Below, one piece after another: positions 1-6,263 of a stretch of DNA of 23,961 bases (the stretch's first letter is position 1; each line of letters starts with the position of its first letter). The position numbers and the translations under genes are program-made. Origin of the DNA: a virus; IMG/VR virus record IMGVR_UViG_3300034062_004845, positions 1 to 23,961 of that record, one strand, 5' to 3'. Under the pieces are notes generated by a model, which was not told the DNA's origin, searched no databases, and saw nothing but the letters and a program-made list of their open reading frames with translations.

Positions 1-308
1 CAGATGTAGGGGTTGAGCAGGAAGTAATAGCCGCCGGTGGTCCTGTCCTTGCAGCGCACCAGGCACAGCTCGGCCTGGAGCTTCCGCAGCGACGCCGAGA
101 CGTGGGTGGCGTGCTCCCCCAGGTCCCCTGCGATCTGGACGGCGCTGACGTGTGCCTTCCCGGTCCTGAGGTTCAGGTACTTGGCCGCCGTCCAGAAAAC
201 CGTTACGTCCCGAGGCCGCAGCCGCCTGGCCTTCAACGCCTCGTCCAGTTTCTCCAGCCCTTCCTTGTGGACCATTCGGAAGTCCTCTGTCCCCTCTGTA
301 ACCTGCAT
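1..308 (-). CDS. Partial winged-helix protein, RepL-like (3' end outside window)
   Basis: This reading frame starts at the ATG complementary to 306-308 and stays open to the window edge, giving 102 residues of an incomplete protein. Residues 52-80 look like a helix-turn-helix (HVSAVQIAGDLGEHATHVSA), followed by a wing ending in GGYYFLLNPYI around residues 92-102. The closing Y-x-x-NP pattern after an HTH is typical of RepL-type plasmid replication initiators and of some winged-helix regulators; that family link is from memory of the fold. It is the only convincing leftward gene here and diverges from the rightward operon across about 900 bp of non-coding DNA, a usual place for a repressor or a replication initiator. 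The sequence does not decide between those roles. Confidence 0.65.
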   Translation of the reverse strand, partial: MQVTEGTEDFRMVHKEGLEKLDEALKARRLRPRDVTVFWTAAKYLNLRTGKAHVSAVQIAGDLGEHATHVSASLRKLQAELCLVRCKDRTTGGYYFLLNPYI

Positions 309-627
309 AGGTCGATCCGTCCTGGAGGGTGGTCGGCGGGCCCCGTTCAATTCCCCCCTGCTGGTTGCGACCCAGTGGGGGGAAGGGGTTTGCGTACCCG
401 TTTTGTCAGTCATAAGATACAACGGTGGAGAACATCCCTTGCGACCACTGGGCCGTTTTGCCGCCACTCTTATCTCTTGTATAGGAACCCAGAGACAAGA
501 CGGGCGCAAGCCCGATCCGTTCCTCCCCAGCCCCAGCCGCTTGGCCTGCCCCATACCCCCGGTCATCGCCATGGTCCCCAGTCCGCAGCAGGCCCATCGT
601 CAGTGGCTGGGGAGTTGCCATTGCTGC

Positions 628-669
628 GTTGGGAGGCTACCGCCGGTGTGCTCGGCTGCGCCTCCCAAC
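628..669. repeat. 10-bp perfect inverted repeat with 22-nt loop
   Basis: GTTGGGAGGC at 628-637 is exactly complementary to GCCTCCCAAC at 660-669. The GC-rich stem lacks a T tract on either side, so it is not a standard intrinsic terminator. It lies in the non-coding region next to the RepL-like gene and could be an origin hairpin or part of an untranslated RNA. Confidence 0.55.
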
Positions 670-1035
670 CGGTCTCAGGGCACCGCCTACCCACCACCCA
701 TCGGGTTCCCTGCTCATCAGCCCTTCGAATCCATTTCGCAGAAGGGGAGACAACCATTTGCCCTAGAGCCCAGGCCCCACCTGCTCAACACCCCTGCATT
801 CCTTGGCGCCATGAGGACCCTGAATTTTTGGGTCGCATTTTGTGATGGGTTGCACCGCAAAACGCACCCGCTGGCGCCCCCCATGCCCCCATGCTGATCG
901 CCCTGGCGGCCAATGGCGCGGTCTGCCGCAGACCTGCCAGTCTGCCACCAGCGCTGGCCTGGGTTGTCAGTAGATTTGACATCCGCTGCAGCGCTGCTGA
1001 GCCTGTCTGCCGGTGCTGCAGCCATGGCCAATGGC

Positions 1036-1081
1036 TTGACAATGGTTCTCATTCCCTTCCTATTGTTACGAATTGTTACGA
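1036..1081 (+). promoter_or_regulatory. Candidate sigma70-type promoter with tandem operator
   Basis: TTGACA at 1036-1041 matches the -35 consensus. TATTGT at 1061-1066, after a 19-nt spacer, is a plausible -10 element. ATTGTTACGA is repeated exactly head to tail at 1062-1071 and 1072-1081, so the copies would cover the -10 region and start site, as expected of a repressor site. The predicted transcript would lead into the rightward block that starts at 1231. The spacer is longer than ideal, so the promoter call is tentative. Confidence 0.4.
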
Positions 1082-1213
1082 ATCCATCCCAACTCCATGA
1101 TTCCCCACATCAGGAGGCCATAGTGGGCTCACTGCTCCAGGGATGGAGCGTCGCCAGTGGCCATAGGCGTTAAACCGGGCCGAGCCGCTCCCAGTAGTCC
1201 GGGGGCACCCCAA

Positions 1214-1221
1214 TCACCCGA
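1214..1221 (+). promoter_or_regulatory. TCACCCGA leader motif
   Basis: Instance of the recurring start-proximal motif (extended form TCACCCGACACC), 9 nt before the ATG at 1231. There is no purine-rich Shine-Dalgarno sequence between motif and start. Confidence 0.6.
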
Positions 1222-1230
1222 CACCGACCG

Positions 1231-1566
1231 ATGACAACAACAACGACACCCGGCCAGCGCACGCTCCTGCTGGGGTGGGCTGCCGCGTTCACCCTGGCCA
1301 AGGGGCTGGCGTGGGTGGTGGTGCTGGCCCTGGTGCTGGCCCGCCTGGATCGCTTCATTCCCCGCATGCCAGCCAGACCGGCATTTGTGGATGCAATGGA
1401 ATCCATGGATGCAATGGATGCAATGGCGCTGGCGGCGATTGCTGATCTGAAGGTTGCGGCAGCCGCTGCAGATGCGGACCTGGCAGCCGCTGCCGATGAG
1501 ATCGAGGCGGCCGTAGCAGCACCTGCACCAGTGGCACGCCGCACCCGTCGCCAACGGGTCGCCTGA
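1231..1566 (+). CDS. Small alanine-rich membrane protein of unknown function
   Basis: The product is 111 residues. A hydrophobic stretch at about residues 12-38 is long enough for one membrane span. After it come a short basic segment, a methionine/aspartate-rich repeat (MESMDAMDAMA) near residue 57, an alanine/acidic helix likely to form a coiled coil (about 64-95) and a strongly basic C-terminus ending RRTRRQRVA. The ATG at 1231 was chosen because the TCACCCGA motif sits 9 nt upstream. It is the first gene of the rightward accessory block. I do not recognise a family; an anchored helical protein with a cationic tail is all the sequence supports. The low-complexity composition leaves some doubt that it is expressed. 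Confidence 0.55.
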   Translation: MTTTTTPGQRTLLLGWAAAFTLAKGLAWVVVLALVLARLDRFIPRMPARPAFVDAMESMDAMDAMALAAIADLKVAAAAADADLAAAADEIEAAVAAPAPVARRTRRQRVA

Positions 1567-1574
1567 CACCACCA

Positions 1575-1635
1575 GACGGCATCACGGGCCCGCCGTTGGG
1601 CCCCTGCTGCCCTCAGCAGCTATTCACCCGACACC
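1575..1635 (+). repeat. Hairpin-plus-motif leader cassette, copy 1
   Basis: A 61-nt element nearly identical to 2482-2542. It contains two GGGCCC palindromes (1586-1591, 1598-1603) that can pair over a 6-nt loop, then CTGCTG/CAGCAG (1604-1619) with a CCCT loop, then TCACCCGACACC at 1624-1635. It fills the gap between two genes and ends 10 nt before the ATG at 1646. Confidence 0.8.
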
Positions 1636-1645
1636 CTTTGACACC

Positions 1646-1912
1646 ATGGAACTACAGCTAACGCCGGAGCAGGTAGTTACGGTTCACGCCGCTTTGAACC
1701 ATGCCGCAATCATGGCAAGGGATAAGCAAAAGCATTTTTTGGGCTTGCACGAATCGGACAAAGTTGGCCCAGTCACGCAATCTGAGGCCTGGAAGACTTA
1801 TCGGGCCTGGGAGCAACGCGAAAACGAAGCCGTCCAGGTTATGCAAGCAATGCAGGCAGCAGCAGGCGGCCACGAAGCCCTGCCCTTTACCGCTTGGGGG
1901 CTGTTCTCCTGA
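1646..1912 (+). CDS. Hypothetical small helical protein
   Basis: The product is 88 residues, predicted mostly helical, with a charged centre (residues 25-60: KQKHFLGLHESDKVGPVTQS) and a glutamine/methionine-rich helix (EAVQVMQAMQAAAGG) near residues 61-75. The start follows leader cassette copy 1 by 10 nt. Its stop overlaps the next start as TGATG, so the downstream gene is probably translationally coupled. The N-terminal pattern LTPEQVVTVHAALNHA resembles small phage proteins of unknown function, but I recognise no family and assign no role. Confidence 0.65.
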   Translation: MELQLTPEQVVTVHAALNHAAIMARDKQKHFLGLHESDKVGPVTQSEAWKTYRAWEQRENEAVQVMQAMQAAAGGHEALPFTAWGLFS

Positions 1913-2103
1913 TGGCCCGTCGCATCCCACGGGCACCCAAGCCCGCCAGATACCGGATGGACCCACTCCCTGGCCTCCCTGGCCCCTCGCAGGAGTGGAG
2001 CCCGCAGACGATCGACGCCAAGCCCACCCAGGGGCACCTAGCCCTTGATGGCAGCGTTCTTGGCCCACTGTTCAACACTCACCCGACACCCAACCAACCG
2101 TGA
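1912..2103 (+). CDS. Hypothetical proline-rich small protein
   Basis: The 63-residue product starts at the ATG overlapping the previous stop (TGATG) and ends across the GTG start of the next gene. It is basic and proline-rich (MARRIPRAPKPARYRMDPLP at the N-terminus), with no cysteines or membrane segment, and is probably unstructured. Support is positional: tight overlaps at both ends and no better frame in the gap. Its last codons coincide with the TCACCCGACACC motif of the next gene, so the motif here lies inside coding sequence and gives the tail TPNQP. Confidence 0.45.
   Translation: MARRIPRAPKPARYRMDPLPGLPGPSQEWSPQTIDAKPTQGHLALDGSVLGPLFNTHPTPNQP
2079..2086 (+). promoter_or_regulatory. 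TCACCCGA leader motif
   Basis: Extended form TCACCCGACACC at 2079-2090, with an A/C-only run to the GTG start at 2100 (13 nt after the 8-mer). It supports GTG as the true start of the following gene. Confidence 0.6.
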
Positions 2104-2483
2104 ACCGACTTATCACCGTTCCCGCCCACGAGGTAACCAGCCTGGCTCATGGCGTCACCGCCGCAGACGATGCAGAGCCGATTGACAACGCGGGGCCAAT
2201 CAACGGGCTAAACGCCTCCTATGGCGTGTTCTGGATCTCTGGTCAGCCGGTGAGCACCTGGCGCCAGGCGCTATTTGGCCCGGTTCAAATGGTCGCCAGC
2301 TCCACCAACAGGCACAGCGCAGCAATGGCGGCCGTTATGCACCTTGCCGCCATGAACGAGGTAGGCCTAGCGCTGGTGGTGCGCAACAGGGACACAGGCA
2401 GGAATGAAGCGCTTATTAGATGGGTTGAGCTATGGGGCCCCTCTGTTTACCCATATCGGTTCAGCGAGGAAACCTGGGCCTGA
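2100..2483 (+). CDS. Hypothetical protein, GTG start
   Basis: The product is 127 residues with mixed composition like a folded soluble protein. A central hydrophobic segment (about 76-95, AAMAAVMHLAAMNEVGLALV) is probably a helix and strand pair rather than a membrane span. The C-terminus is aromatic (WGPSVYPYRFSEETW). The GTG at 2100 was chosen because the leader motif sits just upstream and the previous gene ends across it. The stop overlaps the first base of leader cassette copy 2. No family recognised. Confidence 0.65.
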   Translation: MNRLITVPAHEVTSLAHGVTAADDAEPIDNAGPINGLNASYGVFWISGQPVSTWRQALFGPVQMVASSTNRHSAAMAAVMHLAAMNEVGLALVVRNRDTGRNEALIRWVELWGPSVYPYRFSEETWA

Positions 2484-2542
2484 CGGCATCACGGGCCCAC
2501 CCTTGGGCCCCTGCTGCCCTCAGCAGCTATTCACCCGACACC
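2482..2542 (+). repeat. Hairpin-plus-motif leader cassette, copy 2
   Basis: Second copy of the 61-nt element at 1575-1635, differing at only a few bases in the loop between the two GGGCCC palindromes. CTGCTG/CAGCAG pair at 2511-2526 and TCACCCGACACC lies at 2531-2542, ending 9 nt before the ATG at 2552. Confidence 0.8.
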
Positions 2543-2551
2543 CTGACGACA

Positions 2552-3031
2552 ATGAATTATTTCTACGGGCTCGTAGACGTGATCGAGATTAAATCCCGTT
2601 ACCGGGAACTCGCTCGGCAGCATCACCCAGATTTAGGCGGATGCCTGGAAACAATGAAGGCCATTAATGCCCAATACCACAAAACCTTGAAAGGTAACAA
2701 CGGTAAAGAATGCGACGGCAGAAAATATACCTATAACTCAGAACGGGAGCAACAGATCATGGATAAGATAAGCGAACTACTCACCTTGCCAGGTTTGACG
2801 ATCGACTTAATAGGCCTCTGGATCTGGATTCGCGGTAACACCAAGCCCCAGAAGGAACTGCTAAAGGCCAAGGGTTGCAGGTGGCATTCAGGCCGTGGCT
2901 GCTGGTACTGGAAGCCAGCGGATCTGGGCCGATCCCGCGCCAATCCTGGCAGCCTGGACGAACTGGCCGCAAAATACGGCGTCCAGGAGTTCAGAAGTAA
3001 AGCCCGCGGACCCCAACAACTAGCCGCCTGA
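2552..3031 (+). CDS. J-domain (DnaJ-like) small protein
   Basis: The 159-residue product opens with a short J-domain: IKSRYRELARQHHPDLGG at residues 13-30, with the diagnostic HPD tripeptide at 25-27, followed by the third helix (ETMKAINAQYHKTL). J-domains recruit and stimulate Hsp70 (DnaK) through HPD. The C-terminal half (about 92-135) has the pattern GLWIWIRGNTKPQKELLKAK then CRWHSGRGCWYWKP, a small tryptophan-rich module I have seen paired with J-domains in other mobile-element proteins. The ATG at 2552 was chosen because cassette copy 2 ends just upstream and a longer frame would read through that repeat. The glycine/phenylalanine and zinc-finger regions of full DnaJ are absent. A role in hijacking host DnaK for replication or assembly is inference. 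Confidence 0.75.
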   Translation: MNYFYGLVDVIEIKSRYRELARQHHPDLGGCLETMKAINAQYHKTLKGNNGKECDGRKYTYNSEREQQIMDKISELLTLPGLTIDLIGLWIWIRGNTKPQKELLKAKGCRWHSGRGCWYWKPADLGRSRANPGSLDELAAKYGVQEFRSKARGPQQLAA

Positions 3032-3040
3032 ACCCTGCCC

Positions 3041-3100
3041 GGTGGCCCCGGGGCAACCCTCGGCCACCCTGCAGCGCTCTGCTGCATTCACCCACCCGAC
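3041..3100 (+). repeat. Hairpin-plus-motif leader cassette, copy 3 (divergent)
   Basis: The architecture of copies 1 and 2 is kept but the stems differ: GGTGGCC (3041-3047) pairs with GGCCACC (3062-3068), and TGCAGC (3070-3075) pairs with GCTGCA (3081-3086) over a 5-nt loop. CACCCGAC follows at 3093-3100, 11 nt before the ATG at 3112. Paired changes in both arms point to a conserved structure. Confidence 0.7.
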
Positions 3101-3111
3101 AAAACAACACC

Positions 3112-3318
3112 ATGGCCAACACATGCAAATACCAGGACTGGCGCGATCTTGGTCCAGCGGCTAACATTTTTTCCCAAAACATTGCAGCAACTTGGGCGTC
3201 AAACCCTCGCGCTATTCCCAGGGAAATCAAAGACGCAATGCAAGCGGCGCAAACTGCGCTTTGTGCGCTTGATGATTTGATCCAGGAGCATGTGAGAGAA
3301 GATCTGGGCGATGACTGA
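3112..3318 (+). CDS. Hypothetical small acidic-tailed protein
   Basis: The product is 68 residues. The N-terminal half has two aromatic patches (KYQDWRDLG, IAATWASNPRA); the C-terminal half looks like a single amphipathic helix (DAMQAAQTALCALDDLIQEH) ending in an acidic tail. The start lies 11 nt after cassette copy 3. The gene ends overlapping the next start by 8 nt. The first bases of this gene (ACACCATGGCCAACA) recur at the end of the gene at 3643-3816, which may be a relic of a second copy. No family recognised. Confidence 0.6.
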   Translation: MANTCKYQDWRDLGPAANIFSQNIAATWASNPRAIPREIKDAMQAAQTALCALDDLIQEHVREDLGDD

Positions 3319-3631
3319 TATCCAGCCCGCCGGGGCTTCCCGGCAACAATCCAATCCCGTCGCCCTCAATTCCATGACACTTGATTCACTCCCCTGGTGC
3401 GCAAAAATTGCGCCCACCCTGCGCTACGCTTATTTCAGTGCCGAAGCCGCAAAAATACGCGGTTCATCTATATACCTCGCTCACGATGGAAGCGAAGTAG
3501 AGGTTACTTGTGTGGGCGAAAGCTTGATTGACCCAGGCTCATACAAATGGCCTGACCGTAAATCAGTGGGGCCTGTTGTGGCCTGGCTACGAAGAGGTCA
3601 AACAAGTCACTCCAGTTTCATTTTCTTTTGA
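3311..3631 (+). CDS. Hypothetical protein
   Basis: The product is 106 residues, soluble and mostly beta by appearance, with alternating hydrophobics at about 62-80 (SIYLAHDGSEVEVTCVGESL) and an aromatic C-terminus (SSFIFF). The ATG at 3311 lies inside the end of the previous gene, so the two are probably coupled. Codon use and base composition are slightly less GC-rich than the integrase and structural genes, as for several neighbours in this accessory block. No motif lets me suggest a function. Confidence 0.55.
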   Translation: MTDIQPAGASRQQSNPVALNSMTLDSLPWCAKIAPTLRYAYFSAEAAKIRGSSIYLAHDGSEVEVTCVGESLIDPGSYKWPDRKSVGPVVAWLRRGQTSHSSFIFF

Positions 3632-3642
3632 CCCCCAATCCC

Positions 3643-3816
3643 ATGACCAAATCTCAAACCCTCCCCCCCGCCACTGCGGCGGCACGCATCGCCCCTCTGC
3701 TGATCACACTGGCCGGCCTGGCCATTGCGGCCGGAGGCCAGTGGCTCTGGCGCCATCGCCGGCAGATCGTTGGGGTCAGAACTTTGGCAGCCAACGACAC
3801 CATGGCCAACAAATGA
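3643..3816 (+). CDS. Small single-span membrane protein
   Basis: From the ATG at 3643 the product is 57 residues: an alanine-rich lead, a hydrophobic span at about 15-36 (IAPLLITLAGLAIAAGGQWL), then a basic stretch (WRHRRQ) that would sit in the cytoplasm by the positive-inside rule. The stop overlaps the next ATG as ATGA. Its last codons (ANDTMANK) contain an apparent relic of another gene start, ACACCATGGCCAACA, matching the start of the gene at 3112; the C-terminus may therefore be a junction made by deletion. A lysis or superinfection role is possible but unsupported. Confidence 0.55.
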   Translation: MTKSQTLPPATAAARIAPLLITLAGLAIAAGGQWLWRHRRQIVGVRTLAANDTMANK

Positions 3817-4001
3817 CAGGCCCCATCGTCGCCCTCCTGCTGCTGACCCTGCTGCTGGGGCCCTGCGCCCTGGCCGGCAAGCTGCACCCGAAGCCACCGG
3901 CCCGGCCGACCCGGTACCCCAAGGCCAAAAGCAAGCCCCGCGTGCGCGATTACGTGGGGGCCTTTCTCTACGAGGAGGCACAGCGCAATGGACGCCGCTG
4001 A
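3813..4001 (+). CDS. Small secreted or periplasmic basic protein
   Basis: The 62-residue product begins MTGPIVALLLLTLLLGPCAL, a clear signal-peptide core, with a likely signal peptidase I site after A-L-A at residues 19-21. The mature part is about 41 residues, proline- and lysine/arginine-rich (PKPPARPTRYPKAKSKPRVR) with a short acidic-aromatic end. The cysteine at 18 follows proline, so it is not a good lipobox. It starts across the previous stop (ATGA) and its end overlaps the next gene. A small exported cationic protein beside a small membrane protein could be a spanin-like or envelope-acting pair, but nothing in the sequence proves that. Confidence 0.55.
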   Translation: MTGPIVALLLLTLLLGPCALAGKLHPKPPARPTRYPKAKSKPRVRDYVGAFLYEEAQRNGRR

Positions 4002-4326
4002 ATGCGCCGCCCTGGCCGGCAGGTTCAGGGCCATGCGCGAGGTAGCCAAGGCGGCAGGGCTCAACCTCAAAAGCAGGGACGTCGAGGTCCTGCTGTGGAT
4101 CGCAGCTGGTCGGGACACCTACCGGGAGCTGATGGCCGCATCAGGCATGGGGTTGCATGCCGTTCAGCGATCCGTATTCCTGCTGTCGGGGCGTCCCGTC
4201 AACCTGGGGCCCGGCAAAACCAGGAACAGCCCGTTCCGGCTGGTGGACACCAGGCCGCACCCGCACCTGCCGTATCCCGAGCGGCAGATTTTCCTTACCC
4301 AAACAACGCCAAATGGCAACCACTAA
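3988..4326 (+). CDS. Probable winged-helix DNA-binding protein
   Basis: The product is 112 residues. Residues 27-66 resemble the helical core of a winged helix (LKSRDVEVLLWIAAGRDTY then RELMAASGMGLHAVQRSVFL), with the recognition helix near 52-65. Residues 67-104 carry a basic loop (GPGKTRNSPFRLVD) and a beta-like strand (RQIFLT) that would form the wing. The layout parallels the gene at 4600, suggesting two DNA-binding proteins in tandem before the integrase. The start overlaps the end of the preceding gene by 14 nt. Family assignment is by fold pattern only; a regulator of lysogeny or early transcription is the likely role. Confidence 0.55.
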   Translation: MDAAECAALAGRFRAMREVAKAAGLNLKSRDVEVLLWIAAGRDTYRELMAASGMGLHAVQRSVFLLSGRPVNLGPGKTRNSPFRLVDTRPHPHLPYPERQIFLTQTTPNGNH

Positions 4327-4741
4327 ACCCTTGTGCATCGGCTCCGTATTCGACACCCTGTTTAGCCACGGGGTGGGATACACCGTTGTTGAGTACCCAG
4401 AACTGGAGCCATGCCGTCTCCTGCTGGTCAAAATCTTGTGGGTTGAAGATCGTCTCATAGCGTCTGAGGCCTTGACGGAGGCCCTGTCTGGCGAGCTTCT
4501 GACACTGGAGCGCAGCTTACAAGCCCGGATTAATGACGAGATTATGACGGGTGGGGTTAAGTGCCCTAGCGTGTTGGGTACTACGGTTGTATCCCACCCA
4601 TGGATCAGTTGGAGATGGTCCTGGCCCTTTTTTCGGGGCAGTATGACGATCCGGCAAATGTTCCGCTCCATCATTGCCGCCTGTTCCTGGCGGTGGGGCG
4701 TCGCGGTCAGTGCCGCTACCGTGATCTGGAGGAAGAATTAG
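4313..4741 (+). CDS. Hypothetical protein; C-terminal third overlaps the MarR-like gene
   Basis: The ATG at 4313 overlaps the previous gene by 14 nt and the frame runs 142 codons. The first 95 residues or so look natural (helical segment VEDRLIASEALTEALSGELL near 44-63). From about 4600 the frame is antagonistic to the better-supported winged-helix gene in another frame, and its composition becomes tryptophan/arginine-rich, as in a shadow frame. Either the two genes really overlap by 142 nt, or a frameshift has extended this one past its true end. No family recognised. Confidence 0.35.
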   Translation: MATTKPLCIGSVFDTLFSHGVGYTVVEYPELEPCRLLLVKILWVEDRLIASEALTEALSGELLTLERSLQARINDEIMTGGVKCPSVLGTTVVSHPWISWRWSWPFFRGSMTIRQMFRSIIAACSWRWGVAVSAATVIWRKN

Positions 4742-4959
4742 ACCTAGCCAATAGCTCGGTCAGTAGGACCGTTAACGCCCTGGCTTCTGTTCATCGCAAC
4801 GGCAAGCCAGGGCTAGGACTGATAACCACTACCCCAGATCAGGAGGAAGGGCGCCGGTTCATTATCAGTCTCACCACTAAAGGCCGGCTTTTATACAAGC
4901 AAATCCAACAACTCACCCGACATGACGATTCGAAAGACAGCAAAAGGCTGGATCGCTGA
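4600..4959 (+). CDS. MarR-like winged-helix regulator
   Basis: The 119-residue product has a MarR-type layout: a lead helix, an HTH at about residues 40-62 (YRDLEEELDLANSSVSRTVN), a glycine-rich wing (GKPGLGLITTTPDQEEGRRF, about 68-87) and the closing pattern ISLTTKGRLLYKQI at 89-102, which matches the LT-x-KG ending of MarR wings. It lacks the long C-terminal dimerisation helices of full MarR. The ATG at 4600 is the first usable start after an in-frame stop at 4567. The gene overlaps the integrase start by 38 nt, so it is probably a lysogeny regulator co-expressed with integrase. Confidence 0.7.
   Translation: MDQLEMVLALFSGQYDDPANVPLHHCRLFLAVGRRGQCRYRDLEEELDLANSSVSRTVNALASVHRNGKPGLGLITTTPDQEEGRRFIISLTTKGRLLYKQIQQLTRHDDSKDSKRLDR
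4913..4920 (+). promoter_or_regulatory. TCACCCGA leader motif
   Basis: The 8-mer ends 1 nt before the integrase ATG at 4922. The run TCACCCGACATGAC is shared with the gene at 12184. It fixes the integrase start. Confidence 0.6.
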
Positions 4960-5911
4960 CGTTTCCGTTGGCGGCCAGCGACTCACGGCTCAACGCCGAA
5001 CCAAGGCCGAGGCCATGGCAGCAGAGGCGCAACTGGTCGAGCGCATCGCCCACCGTGCAGCGGCGCAGGAAGCACCCGCAGGGTTCACGATCGCCGAGGC
5101 CCGCACCCTCAGCCTGCAGATCAGGTGGGCCAACACCAGCTACGAGCGGGTGGCCGCCATCTATTCCAAGGCGGCGGTTGATTTCTTCGGCCCCACCACA
5201 CCCCTGACCAGCATCGATGCCCCGGAGATCGAGCGCTGGCGGCAGGCCCTGGCAGAAGGTGGCAACCAGCCAGCCACCATCAACAAGAAAGTGAGCGCCA
5301 TCAAGGCCATGGTGGCCGATGCCCAGCTGCACGGGAAGATTGGCAGCGCCCCACGGCTGCCCCGTCAGCTCAAGGAATCCAACACCCGCGATCGGGTGGT
5401 GGCCGACTGGGAGCGGGACGCCATGGCCCGGTGGTTCCAGGCCAACGGGGAGCCCGCCGCGGCTGACCTGCTGGTCTGGTTGCTTGAGACCGGTTGCAGG
5501 TGGGGCGAGGCTGAAAAGCTGCGCGGCGGTGATGTGAACCTGACCAAGCCTGCCGTCAGCTTCCACGACACCAAGAACGGCGATGCTCGATCAGTTCCGC
5601 TGACGAGGCGTGCCGTGGACGCAATCAGTCCGCACCTGCCCGCCAGGCCAGGGCACCGGGTTTGGCCATACTCCTACAACCAGTTCGAGCGCCTGTTTGA
5701 CAAGGCCGCTGCAGGCTGCGGCATCAATGACCCAGCCCTGGTGATTCACAGCTGCAGGCACACCTGCGCATCCAAATTGGCATCGGCTGGCATCAGCATG
5801 TTCCAACTGATGAAATGGGGTGGCTGGAGAAGCCTGGGAGCCGTGCAGCGCTACGCCCATGTGGACGTGAACGCCCTGGCCGAGTGTGCCCGGGTACTGG
5901 AGGCAGCGTGA
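4922..5911 (+). CDS. int: Tyrosine recombinase / phage integrase
   Basis: The 329-residue product is a complete tyrosine integrase that would recombine attP with a host attB through a 3'-phosphotyrosine intermediate. The N-terminal 50 residues form a small arm-binding-type domain (GWIADVSVGGQRLTAQRRTK), 55-150 a SAM-like core-binding domain, and 160-329 the catalytic domain. The active-site set is complete: R193 (TGCRWGEAEKL), K218 (TKNGDARSVPL), H276 and R279 (HSCRHTCASK), W302 in place of the second histidine (GGWRS) and nucleophile Y311 (YAHV). The start is set by the motif directly upstream. A tRNA-Leu half lies 1.2 kb downstream, with repeated sites around it, and is the likely attP. Confidence 0.97.
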   Translation: MTIRKTAKGWIADVSVGGQRLTAQRRTKAEAMAAEAQLVERIAHRAAAQEAPAGFTIAEARTLSLQIRWANTSYERVAAIYSKAAVDFFGPTTPLTSIDAPEIERWRQALAEGGNQPATINKKVSAIKAMVADAQLHGKIGSAPRLPRQLKESNTRDRVVADWERDAMARWFQANGEPAAADLLVWLLETGCRWGEAEKLRGGDVNLTKPAVSFHDTKNGDARSVPLTRRAVDAISPHLPARPGHRVWPYSYNQFERLFDKAAAGCGINDPALVIHSCRHTCASKLASAGISMFQLMKWGGWRSLGAVQRYAHVDVNALAECARVLEAA

Positions 5912-6180
5912 TGGCCTGGACCACCTGGCGCGACCACTGCCGTCCGATCATTGCCGAAGTGGTCCAGCGGGTGGGCACCGCGGACCCCAAGGCCCTGCGT
6001 GCTGCCCTGCTGGAGGCCTACCCCTACGGCCAGCGCAGCCTGCACCCCTACAAAATCTGGCGCGATGAGATCCGGCGCCAGTTGAGCCCACCACCACCGA
6101 AGACCGCGTACCGCAGGCGCCCAGCGCCGTCGCCGGCAGAAGTGCCGGGCCAGCTTTCACTACTGGAGAGCAACGACTAA
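5911..6180 (+). CDS. Hypothetical protein coupled to integrase
   Basis: The 89-residue product starts at the ATG overlapping the integrase stop (TGATG). The N-terminal 55 residues look helical (WRDHCRPIIAEVVQRVGTAD then ALRAALLEAYPYGQR), followed by WRDEIRRQL and a proline/arginine-rich linker, ending QLSLLESND. This AYPYGxRxxHPYKIWxxEI pattern is one I associate with small cyanobacterial and phage proteins of unknown role. Its placement suggests an integrase accessory such as a directionality factor, but no excisionase fold is visible and that idea is only positional. Confidence 0.6.
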   Translation: MAWTTWRDHCRPIIAEVVQRVGTADPKALRAALLEAYPYGQRSLHPYKIWRDEIRRQLSPPPPKTAYRRRPAPSPAEVPGQLSLLESND

Positions 6181-6263
6181 TCTTGCACTGCTGGGTCGGC
6201 CCCAACCGTAAGGCGGGAGCGGTGGTTCTGGTTGACGTGGCCGGAGCCGTGAGCCGTACTGGA

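Larger units (their letters stand above)
309..1230. other. Long intergenic region between divergent genes; candidate control or origin region
   Basis: No reading frame here has a recognisable domain or natural composition, and the long open frames overlapping it run through the antisense of the left gene. Visible elements: a near-direct repeat sharing TTGCGACC (365-379 and 439-452), a 10-bp inverted repeat (628-669), three GTCTGCC heptamers (921, 940, 1005), a candidate promoter at 1036-1066, and two head-to-tail copies of ATTGTTACGA (1062-1081). The last leader before the first rightward gene carries the TCACCCGA motif. Lying next to a RepL-like gene, it could be a replication origin or a lysogeny switch; neither is proven. 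Confidence 0.5.

Noticed and set aside
37-897. 286-residue rightward open frame
   Set aside because: It runs antisense through the better-supported winged-helix gene and then through repeat-bearing DNA; composition is arginine/serine/proline-rich with no domain.
1380-1430. ATGGAATCCATGGATGCAAT-type repeats as a CRISPR or iteron array
   Set aside because: Short in-frame repeats (MESMDAMDAMA) inside a coding sequence with no spacers. No CRISPR array is visible anywhere in the window.
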